Made by a program: the position numbers and the translations under genes. From Rossellomorea vietnamensis (lineage in GTDB: Bacteria; Bacillota; Bacilli; Bacillales; Bacillaceae_B), in assembly GCF_001305855.1 (NCBI RefSeq), contig NZ_LIXZ01000006.1:212828-276827 (forward strand): a stretch of 64,000 bases of DNA, read 5' to 3'. The notes beneath the pieces were generated by a model. The model was not told the origin of the DNA, made no database searches, and worked only from the letters and a program-made list of their open reading frames with translations. Positions 8,445 to 17,914 of this stretch are shown here, in pieces; position 1 is the first letter of the stretch, and every line of letters starts with the position of its first letter.

Positions 8445-8482
8445 TTAATGTAGCAACCAAGAGATGAAAGGAGAGCGTTACG

Positions 8483-8785
8483 ATGTATTGTAGACCAAGA
8501 CCTAATCAAGTGCTTCCTGCAGTTATGCACCCGACAAAATGTTGTGTGAATCACAACATGACTACCTATGAGGTGCCTCATATTCACCCGACACACACAA
8601 CCAATGTGAATAATGTTATGTATCAACATAAACATTATTTCCCACATACACAATCACAAGTAGACAGTGTGTCACACCAACAGTTTAATTGTGGTGGCGG
8701 ACCAGGGGGACCTCAAGGACCAGGTGGCCCGGGATTCGGACCTCGTCCAAGACCACCATTCGGACCATACGGTATGGGAAGATAA
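8483..8785 (+). CDS. cotD: Spore coat protein CotD
   Basis: A 100-residue His-, Cys- and Pro-rich inner coat protein. The central core, HPTKCC...VPHIHPTHTTNVNN and KHYFPHTQSQVD, matches CotD of B. subtilis. It is longer than the B. subtilis protein because of a Gly/Pro-rich tail (PGGPQGPGGPGF). GGAGAG precedes the ATG. It probably matures in the spore coat with metal or disulfide contacts through His/Cys; that role is inference. Confidence 0.92.
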   Translation: MYCRPRPNQVLPAVMHPTKCCVNHNMTTYEVPHIHPTHTTNVNNVMYQHKHYFPHTQSQVDSVSHQQFNCGGGPGGPQGPGGPGFGPRPRPPFGPYGMGR

Positions 8786-8807
8786 TAAAATCAATGATGT
8801 CAGAGGG

Positions 8808-8903
8808 ATGACTCTAAAGACTGGATTCAGTGATACAGTGCCCTGCACTGTATCACTTTCCTAAGGAGAGCGCAGTCTTTTATGGAGTCATCTCTTCTTT
8901 TTC
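8808..8903 (+). terminator. Nested hairpin terminator after cotD
   Basis: The inner stem GTGATACAGTG (8830-8840) pairs perfectly with CACTGTATCAC (8846-8856). An outer stem pairs ATGACTC...AAAGACTG (8808-8822) with CAGTCTTT...GAGTCAT (8873-8891), and a T-rich run follows. The two-level structure is larger than needed for a plain terminator. Confidence 0.65.
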
Positions 8904-9037
8904 TGATGGGAAATCGCAACATGGTTATTTCCCCGTCTCAGAAATCAGTGAAATATGATACAATAGAGTGAGAAAGTTTGGGGTACGCTAGTAAAGAGAA
9001 TCGAAGGTGCCCAAAGATTATTAAAGGGGTTTTCCAT

Positions 9038-9595
9038 GTGGGGAAAGTTGCATGCATTACTGGATATAAATCCTTTGAATTAGGAATTTTTAAGCAGGAT
9101 GACAAAGCGGTTCATTACATAAAGCAAGCATTGAAGAAAGAACTGGTATCTCTCCTCGATGAAGGATTGGAATGGGTGCTCATCAGCGGGCAGCTTGGTG
9201 TAGAGCTGTGGGGAGCAGAAGTTGTATTTGAACTTCAGGAAGATTACGCCGATCTTAAACTGGCTGTTCTGACCCCTTTTATTTCTCAGGAGGAAAACTG
9301 GAACGAACAGAATAAGGAATACTATGAACTGATTCTTTCTCAAGCCGATTTTGTCGAAACCATCTCGAAAGACCCTTATAAGAATCCTCAGCAGTTTCGC
9401 AACAAGAATCAATTATTTTTGCACAAAAGCCATTCGTGTGTGATTCTATATGATGAGGAAAAAGAAGGTTCGCCCAAATATTTTTATGAAGAAGCGAAAA
9501 AAAAGAAACAGTCCGATCCTTCATTTGATCTCAGGGCAATCAGCTTCCATGATTTACAGTGGATCGTTGAAGAGGAACAGTGGAAGACAGACTGA
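9038..9595 (+). CDS. ypsA: YpsA, SLOG-superfamily protein (DUF1273)
   Basis: A 185-residue Rossmann-like protein of the YpsA family. Recognisable segments are [14 protein letters not shown] at the N-terminus, [20 protein letters not shown] (nucleotide-binding-type loop) and [17 protein letters not shown]. In B. subtilis YpsA affects cell division and oxidative stress protection. I start at GTG 9038 after AAAGGGG, because the homolog begins here; the frame is open 60 bases further up. It sits next to gpsB, a division gene, as in B. subtilis. Confidence 0.92.
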   Translation: MGKVACITGYKSFELGIFKQDDKAVHYIKQALKKELVSLLDEGLEWVLISGQLGVELWGAEVVFELQEDYADLKLAVLTPFISQEENWNEQNKEYYELILSQADFVETISKDPYKNPQQFRNKNQLFLHKSHSCVILYDEEKEGSPKYFYEEAKKKKQSDPSFDLRAISFHDLQWIVEEEQWKTD

Positions 9596-9712
9596 AGATT
9601 TCGTGACTTAACGGGCTTTTCAGAGGTATTGGAATCACTGAAGTATGAAATGCGATTGACAAATTGATGGTTATTTGAAAAAATGATATTGATAAATATA
9701 GAGGTGAATAGA

Positions 9713-10024
9713 ATGATCTCAGATAAAGTGAAGTTAACGGCAAAGGATATTCTCGAGAAAGAGTTCAAAAGTGGAATGCGAGGGTATAAGCCGGAAGATG
9801 TCGATAAATTTTTAGATTTGATTATTAAAGATTATGAAACCTTTCATCAGGAGATAGAAGACTTACAGCAGGAAAACCTGCGACTCAAAAAGCAGGCAGA
9901 GGGTGCTCTGAAGCAACAGCGTTCAGCTGCTCCCCCTCAACAGACCGGGACTACGAATTTCGATATTTTAAAGCGTTTATCGAATTTAGAGAAACACGTT
10001 TTTGGTAACAAATTATACGACTGA
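9713..10024 (+). CDS. gpsB: Cell cycle protein GpsB
   Basis: A 103-residue DivIVA-like coiled-coil protein. The N-terminal membrane-binding/partner domain ([34 protein letters not shown]) is followed by a coiled coil ([15 protein letters not shown]), a Gln/Pro linker, and the C-terminal trimerisation segment ([15 protein letters not shown]). GpsB shuttles penicillin-binding proteins between septum and side wall. GAGGTGA precedes the ATG. It is flanked by ypsA and rnpB, a conserved arrangement in Bacillus. Confidence 0.95.
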   Translation: MISDKVKLTAKDILEKEFKSGMRGYKPEDVDKFLDLIIKDYETFHQEIEDLQQENLRLKKQAEGALKQQRSAAPPQQTGTTNFDILKRLSNLEKHVFGNKLYD

Positions 10025-10033
10025 TATTTCCAG

Positions 10034-10062
10034 TTGAATAATTGGGGGATTTACCGTATAAT
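10034..10062 (+). promoter_or_regulatory. Sigma-A promoter of rnpB
   Basis: TTGAAT (10034-10039), 17-base spacer, TATAAT (10057-10062). The predicted start near 10069-10071 agrees with the 5' end of the RNA. Confidence 0.85.
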
Positions 10063-10073
10063 TAGGTATTGCT

Positions 10074-10482
10074 GATCCTTAATAGTGTTTGGGTAATCGC
10101 TGCAACGATTCGTTGTAGAGGAAAGTCCATGCTCGCACGGTGCTGAGATGCACGTAGTGTTCGTGCCTAGCCAATTCATAAGCTAGGGCAGTCCAACCCG
10201 GGCTGACGGCAGGGAAAACACCTACGTCCTTTACGGATATGGTGTGACTACTTTGAAAGTGCCACAGTGACGAAGTCCTGTTAGAAATGGCAGGAGTGGA
10301 ACGAGGTAAACCCCACGAGCGAGAAACCCAAATTTGGTAGGGGAACCCTCTCAAAGGAATTGAACGAAGAGAGGGACAAAGGGATTTCCTTTGTAGATAG
10401 ATGATTACCACCCGAGTACGAGACGAACAGTCGCCTGCAGTACAACGGAACAAAACATGGCTTACAGGACACTGTTACGGGA
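10074..10482 (+). ncRNA. rnpB: RNase P RNA, type B
   Basis: The catalytic RNA that trims tRNA 5' leaders. Conserved blocks are present in order: GGGTAATCGCTGC, GAGGAAAGTCCATGCTCGCA, GAAAGTGCCACAGTGACGAA, GAGCGAGAAACCCAAATTT, GTAGATAGATGATTACCACC and ACAAAACATGGCTTACAG. The ends pair as helix P1 (AATAGTGT with ACACTGTT). The arrangement and loops match the Bacillus type B form. Exact mature ends are estimated from P1. Confidence 0.97.
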
Positions 10483-10511
10483 TAAGAGCAATATGGATTA
10501 AATAATGCAAG

Positions 10512-10562
10512 TGACTGATACATGCAGGTAATACACTGCTCTTTTGTATCAGTCCTTTTTAT
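10512..10562 (+). terminator. rnpB terminator
   Basis: GACTGATACA (10513-10522) pairs with TGTATCAGTC (10545-10554), followed by CTTTTTATTTT. The loop is long (22 bases). Confidence 0.8.
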
Positions 10563-10621
10563 TTTATAGGAAACAGGACCATACTATCGATATAGGCATA
10601 TTTATGAACGGGGTGACAAAG

Positions 10622-11758
10622 ATGAGTACATATACATTGATCGCAACGGCTGCCATGGGTTTAGAATCCATCGTTGCCAAAGAAGTGAAGGATTTGGGGT
10701 ATGAATGTCAGGTCGAAAATGGAAAGGTCATCTTCAAGGGAGATGAAACGGCCATTGCACGGGCCAATATGTGGCTTAGGACCGCTGACAGGATCAAAAT
10801 CCTTGTAGGTGATTTCAAGGCTTATTCCTTCGATGAATTATTTGAAAATACAAAGAAGCTTCCGTGGGAGGACTTTCTCCCTGTAGACGCAGAGTTCCCT
10901 GTGCAGGGGAAATCCGTTAAATCAAAACTTTATAGTGTCCCTGACTGTCAGGCAATCGTGAAAAAAGCGATTGTAGAACGGCTGCGTACCGCTTACAAGC
11001 GAACCTCATGGCTGGACGAAACCGGTCCTCTATTCAAGATCGAGGTAGCCATCCACAAAGATGTGGCGAGCATCACCCTCGATACAAGCGGTCAAGGCCT
11101 CCATAAACGCGGGTATAGAATCGGACAAGGTGAAGCGCCTTTAAAGGAAACTCTCGCAGCTGCCCTGATTCAATTAACCACCTGGAATCCTGACCGTCCT
11201 TTTGTGGATCCATTCTGCGGGTCCGGGACGATTGCCATCGAAGCTGCGTTGATCGGACAAAATATTGCTCCTGGCTTCAATCGTGAATTTCTGTCAGAGG
11301 AGTGGCCGTTGATGCCTGCCGGTGTGTGGGAGAAAACACGTTTGGAAGCCGAGGATTTGGCTAACTATGACCAGCCACTTGAAATACTCGGTACGGACAT
11401 CGATCACCGAATGATTGAAATATCGAAAGAGAATGCACTTGAAGCGGGGCTTGGCGATCTGGTGAAATTCAAGCAAATGCAAGTCCGGGATTTTACTTCG
11501 GAATTGGAATATGGCATCATCGTCGGAAATCCTCCATACGGAGAACGTTTGGGTGAACGTAAAGAAGTAGAGAAGATGTATCAAGAAATGGGAAGGGCCT
11601 TTGAAAAACTGGATACATGGTCTGTATACATGCTGACTTCCCATGAGAACTTTGAACAATGCTACGGAAAACAGGCTACAAAAAAACGGAAATTGTTCAA
11701 TGGATTCATCCGGACAGACTATTATCAATTCTTCGGGCCACGTCCGCCAAGAAAGTGA
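10622..11758 (+). CDS. ypsC: THUMP-domain RNA methyltransferase YpsC (RlmL/COG0116 family)
   Basis: A 378-residue class I methyltransferase, probably acting on the exocyclic N2 of a guanine in rRNA. The N-terminal THUMP domain begins MSTYTLIATAAMGLESIVAKE. The catalytic domain has FVDPFCGSGTIAIEAAL (SAM loop) and IIVGNPPYGERLG, the NPPY motif typical of amino-methylating enzymes. The frame is open upstream through the rnpB terminator, but GGGGTGA before this ATG and the homolog's N-terminus place the start here. The exact target base in Bacillus is not settled by sequence. Confidence 0.93.
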   Translation: MSTYTLIATAAMGLESIVAKEVKDLGYECQVENGKVIFKGDETAIARANMWLRTADRIKILVGDFKAYSFDELFENTKKLPWEDFLPVDAEFPVQGKSVKSKLYSVPDCQAIVKKAIVERLRTAYKRTSWLDETGPLFKIEVAIHKDVASITLDTSGQGLHKRGYRIGQGEAPLKETLAAALIQLTTWNPDRPFVDPFCGSGTIAIEAALIGQNIAPGFNREFLSEEWPLMPAGVWEKTRLEAEDLANYDQPLEILGTDIDHRMIEISKENALEAGLGDLVKFKQMQVRDFTSELEYGIIVGNPPYGERLGERKEVEKMYQEMGRAFEKLDTWSVYMLTSHENFEQCYGKQATKKRKLFNGFIRTDYYQFFGPRPPRK

Positions 11759-11855
11759 TAATCATCAGATTAGTGGAAAAAGATGTTGAAGTTCAGAATA
11801 ACCCTCTCACTTCCTGCGTATAATAGTTCTATCATTTTTAGAGGAGTGAAAGAGG

Positions 11856-12029
11856 ATGGACCATTCTTTCATCGATTTCCACAAAATCTATCAGGCATTA
11901 CAAAGCTCTATTTCTTCCATTTCAGGTGAAGAAGCGGAGGCCGTACAAATGAACCTCCATGAAGCCTCAAAAAACCTGGATCAGGCATTTCAATATGAAT
12001 TATTGAAAAAAAAGAGAATATACGACTGA
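11856..12029 (+). CDS. Small soluble hypothetical protein, 57 residues
   Basis: A helical peptide (MDHSFIDFHKIYQALQSSIS... to ...YELLKKKRIYD) preceded by GAGGAGTGAAAGAGG. It contains no Cys or membrane segment and looks like a small acidic-then-basic amphipathic protein. It stands alone between ypsC and the DinG-like gene, followed by a hairpin. I do not recognise a family; the codon pattern and ribosome-binding site make it likely real. Confidence 0.6.
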   Translation: MDHSFIDFHKIYQALQSSISSISGEEAEAVQMNLHEASKNLDQAFQYELLKKKRIYD

Positions 12030-12055
12030 GTGCACTCTCGAAAAGCTAGGGACAT

Positions 12056-12104
12056 CCATACAACTGGTAGACTCACCCTTTGTATGGAGAGTCTCTTTTC
12101 TTTT
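12056..12104 (+). terminator. Probable terminator after the 57-residue gene
   Basis: CCATACAA (12056-12063) pairs with TTGTATGG (12080-12087) over a 16-base loop, followed by a T-rich stretch (TCTCTTTTCTTTT). Confidence 0.5.
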
Positions 12105-12209
12105 GGTTGTAGAAGGATCCAGAGCTCGTGAAATAAAATATCGATTATCCCTTTTCAATCAGAAAGAATTCTAGTAAATTAGAAATATTGCGTTACGCAG
12201 GAGGTCCAT

Positions 12210-14135
12210 ATGAGAAGGAAATTACCATTTGAATTAACCAAGGAGCAATCCTTTTATGAAGCATTATCCGATTGGGTCGGGGATGTTTTTTATGATGTAC
12301 TGCCAGATAAGGGTTTTGATCTTCGGGATGAACAGGTCTTCATGGCCTTTCAGCTCAATCAGGCGTATAAGAATAAGCAGGTCATGTTTGCAGAAGCGGG
12401 TGTTGGTACCGGTAAGACCCTTGTGTATCTTTTATATGCCCTATCATATGCAAGGTATACGGGAAAGCCTGCCATCATCGCCTGTGCGGATGAAACCCTC
12501 ATCGAGCAGATCGTCAAAAAAGAAGGGGATATTGAGAAGCTTGAGAATGCCCTCGATTTAGACATAGATGTTCGTCTGGCAAAGTCAAGGGAGCAATATC
12601 TGTGTATCAAGAAATTAGAAGAAAATGCGTCTCAAAATGACATCTATCAGGATATGTGGGAAGAACTGCCGGGCTTCGTCCATGATAATTCCTCCATGAG
12701 AAGCTTCAGTCATTACGGGGATCGCAAAGAATATGCCGGGTTGTCAGATGAAGCATGGAATTCTGTAGGCTGGGACTCCCTTCAGGACTGCATGTCCTGC
12801 GCCTATCGCCATCGCTGCGGACTTACGCTTCATCGTGAGCACTACCGGAATGCGGCTGACTTGATCATCTGTTCCCATGACTTTTATATGGAACATATCT
12901 GGACGAAAGACAGCAGAAAACGGGAAGGTCAGCTGCCTCTTCTTCCGGAAGCAAGTTCAGTCGTCTTTGATGAAGGCCACCTGTTGGAATTTGCTTCACA
13001 GAAAGCGATGACCTACCGGATGAGGATGGAGACACTTGAAGGACTGTTGGAAAAGCTGTCATCATCTGATATGAGGGAGGAGACCCTTTATATCATTGAA
13101 GATATCATGCTCGACAATGAAAAGTGGTTCGAGCTTCTTGAGAAAGAATCCAAAGGGGAATCTGGATCCGATAGGCAGTACATCCTGCGTTCACAAGCGA
13201 TTTTACAACAGGCCAGGTCTCTTACGGAAAAAATCGAGAACCTGCTGAATGAACTCGTTTTTGAAAGTGAAATGTATGTTATGGATGATTACCTGTTGAA
13301 AGTAGTGGAAGAATATCTGGAGCAGATTCAGTATTCATTGAAGCTGTTTATAGATGATGAAAAAGGAATCTACTGGTTGGAAACTTCAGAGGAAGAACAC
13401 ACCTTTGTGGTAATGCCGAGATTAGTGGAGGAAATCCTGAAAGAACACGTGTTCAATCAAAATATACCATTTATCTTCTCTTCTGCAACCCTATCCTATA
13501 ACGGGGACTTTTCTTATGTGTCACGATCGCTGGGGATTGAGAAATATGAGAAATTTTCAGTGGAATCTCCTTATGAATATGAAGAGATGATGAAAGCACA
13601 TATCCATTCTTTGAATTCAGGTATCCATTCGAAAAATCAATATGTTTGGGATAAATTACAGAGTAATCAAGGGAAATCATTGATTCTTTTCACATCCAAG
13701 GATGAGATGAACGCCTTTAGGTCGTATCAGAATCAACAGGCGGATCAAAACTGGAGTGTCATATATGAAGGTGACCGTGAGATAAGTGATACGGTAGAAC
13801 AGTTCCAGCAGGAAACGTCTACGGTCCTTTGTTCCTATCACCTGTGGGAAGGATTGGATGTGCCAGGGGAGTCCCTATCACAAGTGATCATATACTCACT
13901 GCCATTCCCGCCAAAAGACCCCGTCTTTGATGCGAAACGAAAACATGCCACCGATTCCGTGGAAGAAGTGGATCTTCCTTACATGATCCTTCGCTTGAGG
14001 CAGGGAATCGGACGTCTGATTCGGACAAGTGACGACAAGGGGAGCATCCACGTTCTTTTGAATGATGACGAAACCTCATATAGAGAATTGGTAGAGTCCG
14101 TTTTACCCGTTGGGATTGAAGTATTGAACGCCTAG
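12210..14135 (+). CDS. ypvA: DinG/XPD-like ATP-dependent DNA helicase (YpvA)
   Basis: A 641-residue superfamily 2 helicase with an XPD-type iron-sulfur cluster. Walker A is AEAGVGTGKT (61-70). Candidate cluster cysteines are C132, C194, C197 and C203 (CMSCAYRHRC). The DEAH-type box is DEGH (254-257). The C-terminal half has SSATL, CSYHLWEGLDVPG and LRQGIGRLIR, the motifs of the second RecA domain. It likely unwinds 5'-3' and resolves recombination or R-loop structures. GCAGGAGG precedes the ATG. The locus name follows synteny with B. subtilis ypvA. Confidence 0.9.
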   Translation: MRRKLPFELTKEQSFYEALSDWVGDVFYDVLPDKGFDLRDEQVFMAFQLNQAYKNKQVMFAEAGVGTGKTLVYLLYALSYARYTGKPAIIACADETLIEQIVKKEGDIEKLENALDLDIDVRLAKSREQYLCIKKLEENASQNDIYQDMWEELPGFVHDNSSMRSFSHYGDRKEYAGLSDEAWNSVGWDSLQDCMSCAYRHRCGLTLHREHYRNAADLIICSHDFYMEHIWTKDSRKREGQLPLLPEASSVVFDEGHLLEFASQKAMTYRMRMETLEGLLEKLSSSDMREETLYIIEDIMLDNEKWFELLEKESKGESGSDRQYILRSQAILQQARSLTEKIENLLNELVFESEMYVMDDYLLKVVEEYLEQIQYSLKLFIDDEKGIYWLETSEEEHTFVVMPRLVEEILKEHVFNQNIPFIFSSATLSYNGDFSYVSRSLGIEKYEKFSVESPYEYEEMMKAHIHSLNSGIHSKNQYVWDKLQSNQGKSLILFTSKDEMNAFRSYQNQQADQNWSVIYEGDREISDTVEQFQQETSTVLCSYHLWEGLDVPGESLSQVIIYSLPFPPKDPVFDAKRKHATDSVEEVDLPYMILRLRQGIGRLIRTSDDKGSIHVLLNDDETSYRELVESVLPVGIEVLNA

Positions 14136-14148
14136 TCAATTGAAGTTG

Positions 14149-14176
14149 AAAACCGCCTTATTGGGCGGTTTTTTTG
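14149..14176 (+). terminator. Terminator after the DinG-like gene
   Basis: AAAACCGCC (14149-14157) pairs with GGCGGTTTT (14164-14172), then a T run. Confidence 0.9.
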
Positions 14177-14223
14177 TAATATGATAAAATAGATTGAATG
14201 TTAAAAAAAAGGGGGCTTTTTAA

Positions 14224-15738
14224 ATGAAAGAATCAGTACTAGAGACAAAAGATCAATTTCATGAATATGTTAAAAAGATGTCGGCTTACAACGAAGCGCT
14301 TGGTTTGATGTTCTGGGATTTGCGTACAGGCGCTCCAAAAAACGGCGCAGAACAACGATCAGAAGTAATCGGGATGCTTTCCTCTGAACTCTTCGAGATG
14401 TCCACTTCCAATGAAATGGCCGCTTACTTAGCGAAACTATCTCAAGAGACGGATCAACTGGATCCCATGACACAAAAACTAATAGAAGAGTGTCAAAAAG
14501 AGTATGATCGAAATAAAAAGATTCCAGCATCTGAATACAGGGAATACGTGGTATTACAGTCAAAAGCGGAAGGTAAATGGGAAGAAGCGAAAGAAAAAGC
14601 GGATTTTGACATGTTCAAGCCTTATTTAGAAAAGCTTGTGGCTTTCACAAAACGCTTCATAGATTATTGGGGATACGAAGATAATAAATACAATACATTA
14701 TTGGATATGTATGAGCCTGGTGTCACGGTAGATGTATTGGATAAGGTATTTGGTGATCTTCGTGATAGAATCGTCCCTCTTGTACATAAGATTTCCCAAT
14801 CAGAAAATAAGCCAAAAACGGATTTCCTTTTTGAACATTTCCCAAAGGAACGTCAAAAAGATTTCAGTTTAAAAGTCCTTGAACAAATGGGGTATGATTT
14901 CAATTCAGGAAGACTGGATGAAACGGTTCATCCGTTTGCGATTGGTTTGAACCCTGGGGATGTAAGGGTAACAACTAAATATGACGAAAAGGATTGGAGA
15001 ACAGCCGTCTTCGGAACGATCCACGAGGGTGGACATGCCCTGTATGAACAGAACATATCAAAGGATTTGATGGGCACACCCCTATGTACGGGAACATCCA
15101 TGGGCATCCATGAATCTCAATCCCTTTTTTACGAGAATTTTGTAGGCCGGGACCATTCTTTCTGGAAGCGAAATTATTCGTTATTGAAGGAGTATTCAAC
15201 GGGACAGTTTGATTCTGTTGAATTGGACGATTTCTACAGAGCGATCAATGAATCCAAGCCTTCGTTGATCAGGATCGAAGCAGATGAATTAACATATGCC
15301 CTGCATATCATCATCCGCTATGAAATTGAAAAAGGATTATTCAATGATGAGATTGAAGTGAAGAATCTCCCGGAAATCTGGAATCAGAAATATGAAGAGT
15401 ACTTAGGTATCCGCCCTTCCCATAATGGAGAAGGTGTCCTCCAGGATGTCCATTGGGCCGGTGGAAGCTTTGGTTACTTTCCGTCATACGCACTGGGTTA
15501 TATGTATGCTGCACAATTAAAGCGTGCGATGTTAGAAGATATTCCTCATTATGAAGAGCTCCTGGAAAAAGGGGATCTTGCTCCCGTGAGAGAATGGTTG
15601 ACTGAGCATGTCCATCAATGGGGCAAAATGAAAAAACCGCTTGAAATCATCAGGGAAGTGACTGGAGAAGGGCTTAATGCCCAATACTTGGCCGATTATT
15701 TAACGGAGAAGTATTCAAAGGTATATTCCTTAAATTAG
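14224..15738 (+). CDS. ypwA: M32 family metallocarboxypeptidase YpwA
   Basis: A 504-residue thermostable carboxypeptidase of the Taq/Pfu type, which removes C-terminal residues in the cytoplasm. The zinc motif HEGGH is in FGTIHEGGHALYEQ, followed by ESQSLFYEN supplying the third ligand Glu. The conserved NEXXPSLIRIEADE stretch (here NESKPSLIRIEADELTY) and GVLQDVHWAGGSFGYFPSYALG are present. No signal peptide. AAGGGGGC precedes the ATG. The GyrI-like gene follows 18 bases later, so the two are probably co-transcribed. Confidence 0.95.
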   Translation: MKESVLETKDQFHEYVKKMSAYNEALGLMFWDLRTGAPKNGAEQRSEVIGMLSSELFEMSTSNEMAAYLAKLSQETDQLDPMTQKLIEECQKEYDRNKKIPASEYREYVVLQSKAEGKWEEAKEKADFDMFKPYLEKLVAFTKRFIDYWGYEDNKYNTLLDMYEPGVTVDVLDKVFGDLRDRIVPLVHKISQSENKPKTDFLFEHFPKERQKDFSLKVLEQMGYDFNSGRLDETVHPFAIGLNPGDVRVTTKYDEKDWRTAVFGTIHEGGHALYEQNISKDLMGTPLCTGTSMGIHESQSLFYENFVGRDHSFWKRNYSLLKEYSTGQFDSVELDDFYRAINESKPSLIRIEADELTYALHIIIRYEIEKGLFNDEIEVKNLPEIWNQKYEEYLGIRPSHNGEGVLQDVHWAGGSFGYFPSYALGYMYAAQLKRAMLEDIPHYEELLEKGDLAPVREWLTEHVHQWGKMKKPLEIIREVTGEGLNAQYLADYLTEKYSKVYSLN

Positions 15739-15756
15739 ACACTGGAGGCAAAAATC

Positions 15757-16224
15757 ATGGAGATTAATGTAGCATCACTAGAGGATAAATTGCTGGTTGG
15801 GATAGGCTGGACAGGTCCATATGGAAGAGGGTCCGAGATCCCGAGACTATTCACCAAGTTTCAACAGATGATTCCATCCATTCATCATATAAATGGAGAT
15901 GAATGCATATACGCACCTTTCCATGATAGGGCGACTGATTTTACGTACTATTGTACCGTTGAGGTTGATCGTGTCGAGAAGCTTCCACCGGGGTTAGTGG
16001 AACTGTCACTCCCTGCGGGTGAATACGCACACGCACTATATGAAGGTCTGTCGACGGAAGTGGAACAAGCCTATTTCGCCATCTTTAATTGGATTAAAGA
16101 AAACGGGTTTGAAAAAGACTACTCCAGACTGAGTGTCGAGAAGTACCTCTCCCAGGACCGTGAAATCAACGAAACGGAAGATAGAAGGAAATTAGAGCTG
16201 TTTGTTCCAATTAAACAGAAATAG
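15757..16224 (+). CDS. GyrI-like / effector-binding domain protein
   Basis: A 155-residue single-domain protein resembling the GyrI-like SOUL-type small-molecule-binding domain (LLVGIGWTGPYGRGSEIP, LPAGEYAHALYEGLSTE, and a C-terminal KLELFVPIKQ strand). Stand-alone members may bind or hydrolyse small hydrophobic ligands; no DNA-binding domain is attached. GGAGG precedes the ATG. Probably the second gene of a ypwA operon, ending in a very strong terminator. The specific ligand is unknown. Confidence 0.75.
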   Translation: MEINVASLEDKLLVGIGWTGPYGRGSEIPRLFTKFQQMIPSIHHINGDECIYAPFHDRATDFTYYCTVEVDRVEKLPPGLVELSLPAGEYAHALYEGLSTEVEQAYFAIFNWIKENGFEKDYSRLSVEKYLSQDREINETEDRRKLELFVPIKQK

Positions 16225-16225
16225 A

Positions 16226-16270
16226 AAGCGGATGCTGCTTCAATCGAAGCAGCATCCGCTTTTCTTTTTA
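16226..16270. terminator. Bidirectional terminator, GyrI-like gene / ba3 oxidase operon
   Basis: GAAAGCGGATGCTGCTTC (16226-16243) pairs with GAAGCAGCATCCGCTTTTC across a four-base loop, with T runs on both strands. The oxidase stop codon overlaps its right end. Confidence 0.9.
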
Positions 16271-17914
16271 CCACATACGATACCCCTTCGATGCGGGTGG
16301 GGCATTTTGAATCATGTCGATGAATGGGACGGTGTAGGCAACGAGTATGAGTGCGGCCAGGATGGTTAACCATATTCTCCAGTTCTCGAGAGCCATTGGT
16401 GTTTTTTCGGCTGTCTCAGCCGTTTCACCGACAGGAAATTCCTCCTCTCCTTTGGGAGCGAAGAATGCCAGGTTGATAAAGATGTATAGAACGAGAATGA
16501 TACCAATGAAAAGGATCGTGCCCCCGATCGCCTGTGCGATTTGGTATGGAATCCAATCGATTGCCTGCGGTGCATCCCCATAAGTAGAGTAGGAAGATCT
16601 TCTAGGTGCACCAAGTAAACCAACCGCGTGCATGGCGCCGGACATGATGCTCATTCCAACCGCCCATACGATGGCCTGCACGATGGCCAATTTGTTCATC
16701 GCTTTCGTTAAGACACGCCCCGTCAGATGAGGAACAAGCCAATAAGCAATTCCGAAGAAAGTCAAGACGACAGATGTGGCCAGTGTTAAATGAAAGTGAC
16801 CGGTGACCCAAATCGTGTTATGGACCACCTGATTCATTTGATTAGATGCATTGATCAATCCGCCTGCTCCTGCAGGAATGAAAGCAACCATTCCGATGAA
16901 CGGTACTGTAAAGCGGGCGTCACCCCATGGCAGCTTCTTGAACCATCCGAATAACCCCGTAGCTCCCTTGGATCTCCCGTACATTTCAAAAGTGGCAAAT
17001 AAAGAGAATGCTGTCATCAGGGAAGGGATGACTACCATGAACGTCAGGGTTACCTGCAGGAACTTCCAATTGGCATCAATTCCCGGCTCCACCAATTGAT
17101 GGTGAAAACCGACCGGTATCGAGAACAGAAGGAAAAGGATAAAGGATAGTCGTGCCAATGAATCTGAAAATATTTTTCCGCCAATGATTTTCGGAATGAT
17201 CACATACCATGCCATATATGCCGGCAGCAGCCAGAAATAGACGAGTGGATGTCCGAAATACCAGAACAAGGTACGACTGACAAGAACGTCGACCCTGTCC
17301 ACCAGGCCAAGGGACCAGGGGAGGAGCTGAAATAGAACAGTTCCTGCAACGCCGATAGTGGCAACAATCCATAAGACGATGTTGATGATGCTCATGAAGG
17401 TTAACAAAGGACTCGGTTGTCCAGGATGTTCTTTTCTCCAGCTCATATATTTCATGATCATTCCTGATCCGCCAAGCCAGCTGCCCACCACTACGAACGT
17501 CAATCCTAAATAGAAGATCCAATGGGCCTGCAGGGGAGCATAAAATGTATAAAGGACCGTAGCTTCATTTAATAGAATCATGACTGCTGCCATGATCGTT
17601 CCAAGAAGCATGACCCAGAATCCCAACCACCCCATAAACCGGGATTTTCCAGAGTAAGTCCCTGAAGTCCTGGAAATGGCAGCATGCTGGAATCCGAGTA
17701 TGAAGAATGTCGTCAGTACCAACCCGAGTAAGACCCCGTGAACAGTCAATACTTGATAATAACCGATTCCTGCAGGGAGAGTGAATCTGCCTGAACGGAC
17801 CAAAACCTGTAACAGGCCGGCAAGCCCCCCTAATGCAAGCGCGGCAAATCCAACGTAAATATGGGCCATGGCCAGTGTAGCATCCTTTTTATCAATTTTT
17901 ACAAATGGTTTCAT
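16268..17914 (-). CDS. cbaA: ba3-type cytochrome c oxidase subunit I
   Basis: A 548-residue polytopic haem-copper oxidase catalytic subunit of the ba3 (B-type) class, reducing O2 at low concentration. The CuB/Tyr motif GHPLVYFWLLPAY has the His-x3-Tyr spacing of ba3 enzymes. The His pair is in VGFHHQLVEPG, and the haem His pair in TGHFHLTLAT. About 13 membrane helices. The start ATG directly abuts the stop of subunit II. It is not part of the B. subtilis 168 chromosome region, so it is an insertion relative to that genome. Confidence 0.93.
   Translation of the reverse strand: MKPFVKIDKKDATLAMAHIYVGFAALALGGLAGLLQVLVRSGRFTLPAGIGYYQVLTVHGVLLGLVLTTFFILGFQHAAISRTSGTYSGKSRFMGWLGFWVMLLGTIMAAVMILLNEATVLYTFYAPLQAHWIFYLGLTFVVVGSWLGGSGMIMKYMSWRKEHPGQPSPLLTFMSIINIVLWIVATIGVAGTVLFQLLPWSLGLVDRVDVLVSRTLFWYFGHPLVYFWLLPAYMAWYVIIPKIIGGKIFSDSLARLSFILFLLFSIPVGFHHQLVEPGIDANWKFLQVTLTFMVVIPSLMTAFSLFATFEMYGRSKGATGLFGWFKKLPWGDARFTVPFIGMVAFIPAGAGGLINASNQMNQVVHNTIWVTGHFHLTLATSVVLTFFGIAYWLVPHLTGRVLTKAMNKLAIVQAIVWAVGMSIMSGAMHAVGLLGAPRRSSYSTYGDAPQAIDWIPYQIAQAIGGTILFIGIILVLYIFINLAFFAPKGEEEFPVGETAETAEKTPMALENWRIWLTILAALILVAYTVPFIDMIQNAPPASKGYRMW

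Noticed and set aside
9656-9690. Possible sigma-A promoter before gpsB (TTGACA)
   Set aside because: The -35 is perfect, but no acceptable -10 lies 16-18 bases downstream; the nearest candidates are 20 or more bases away.
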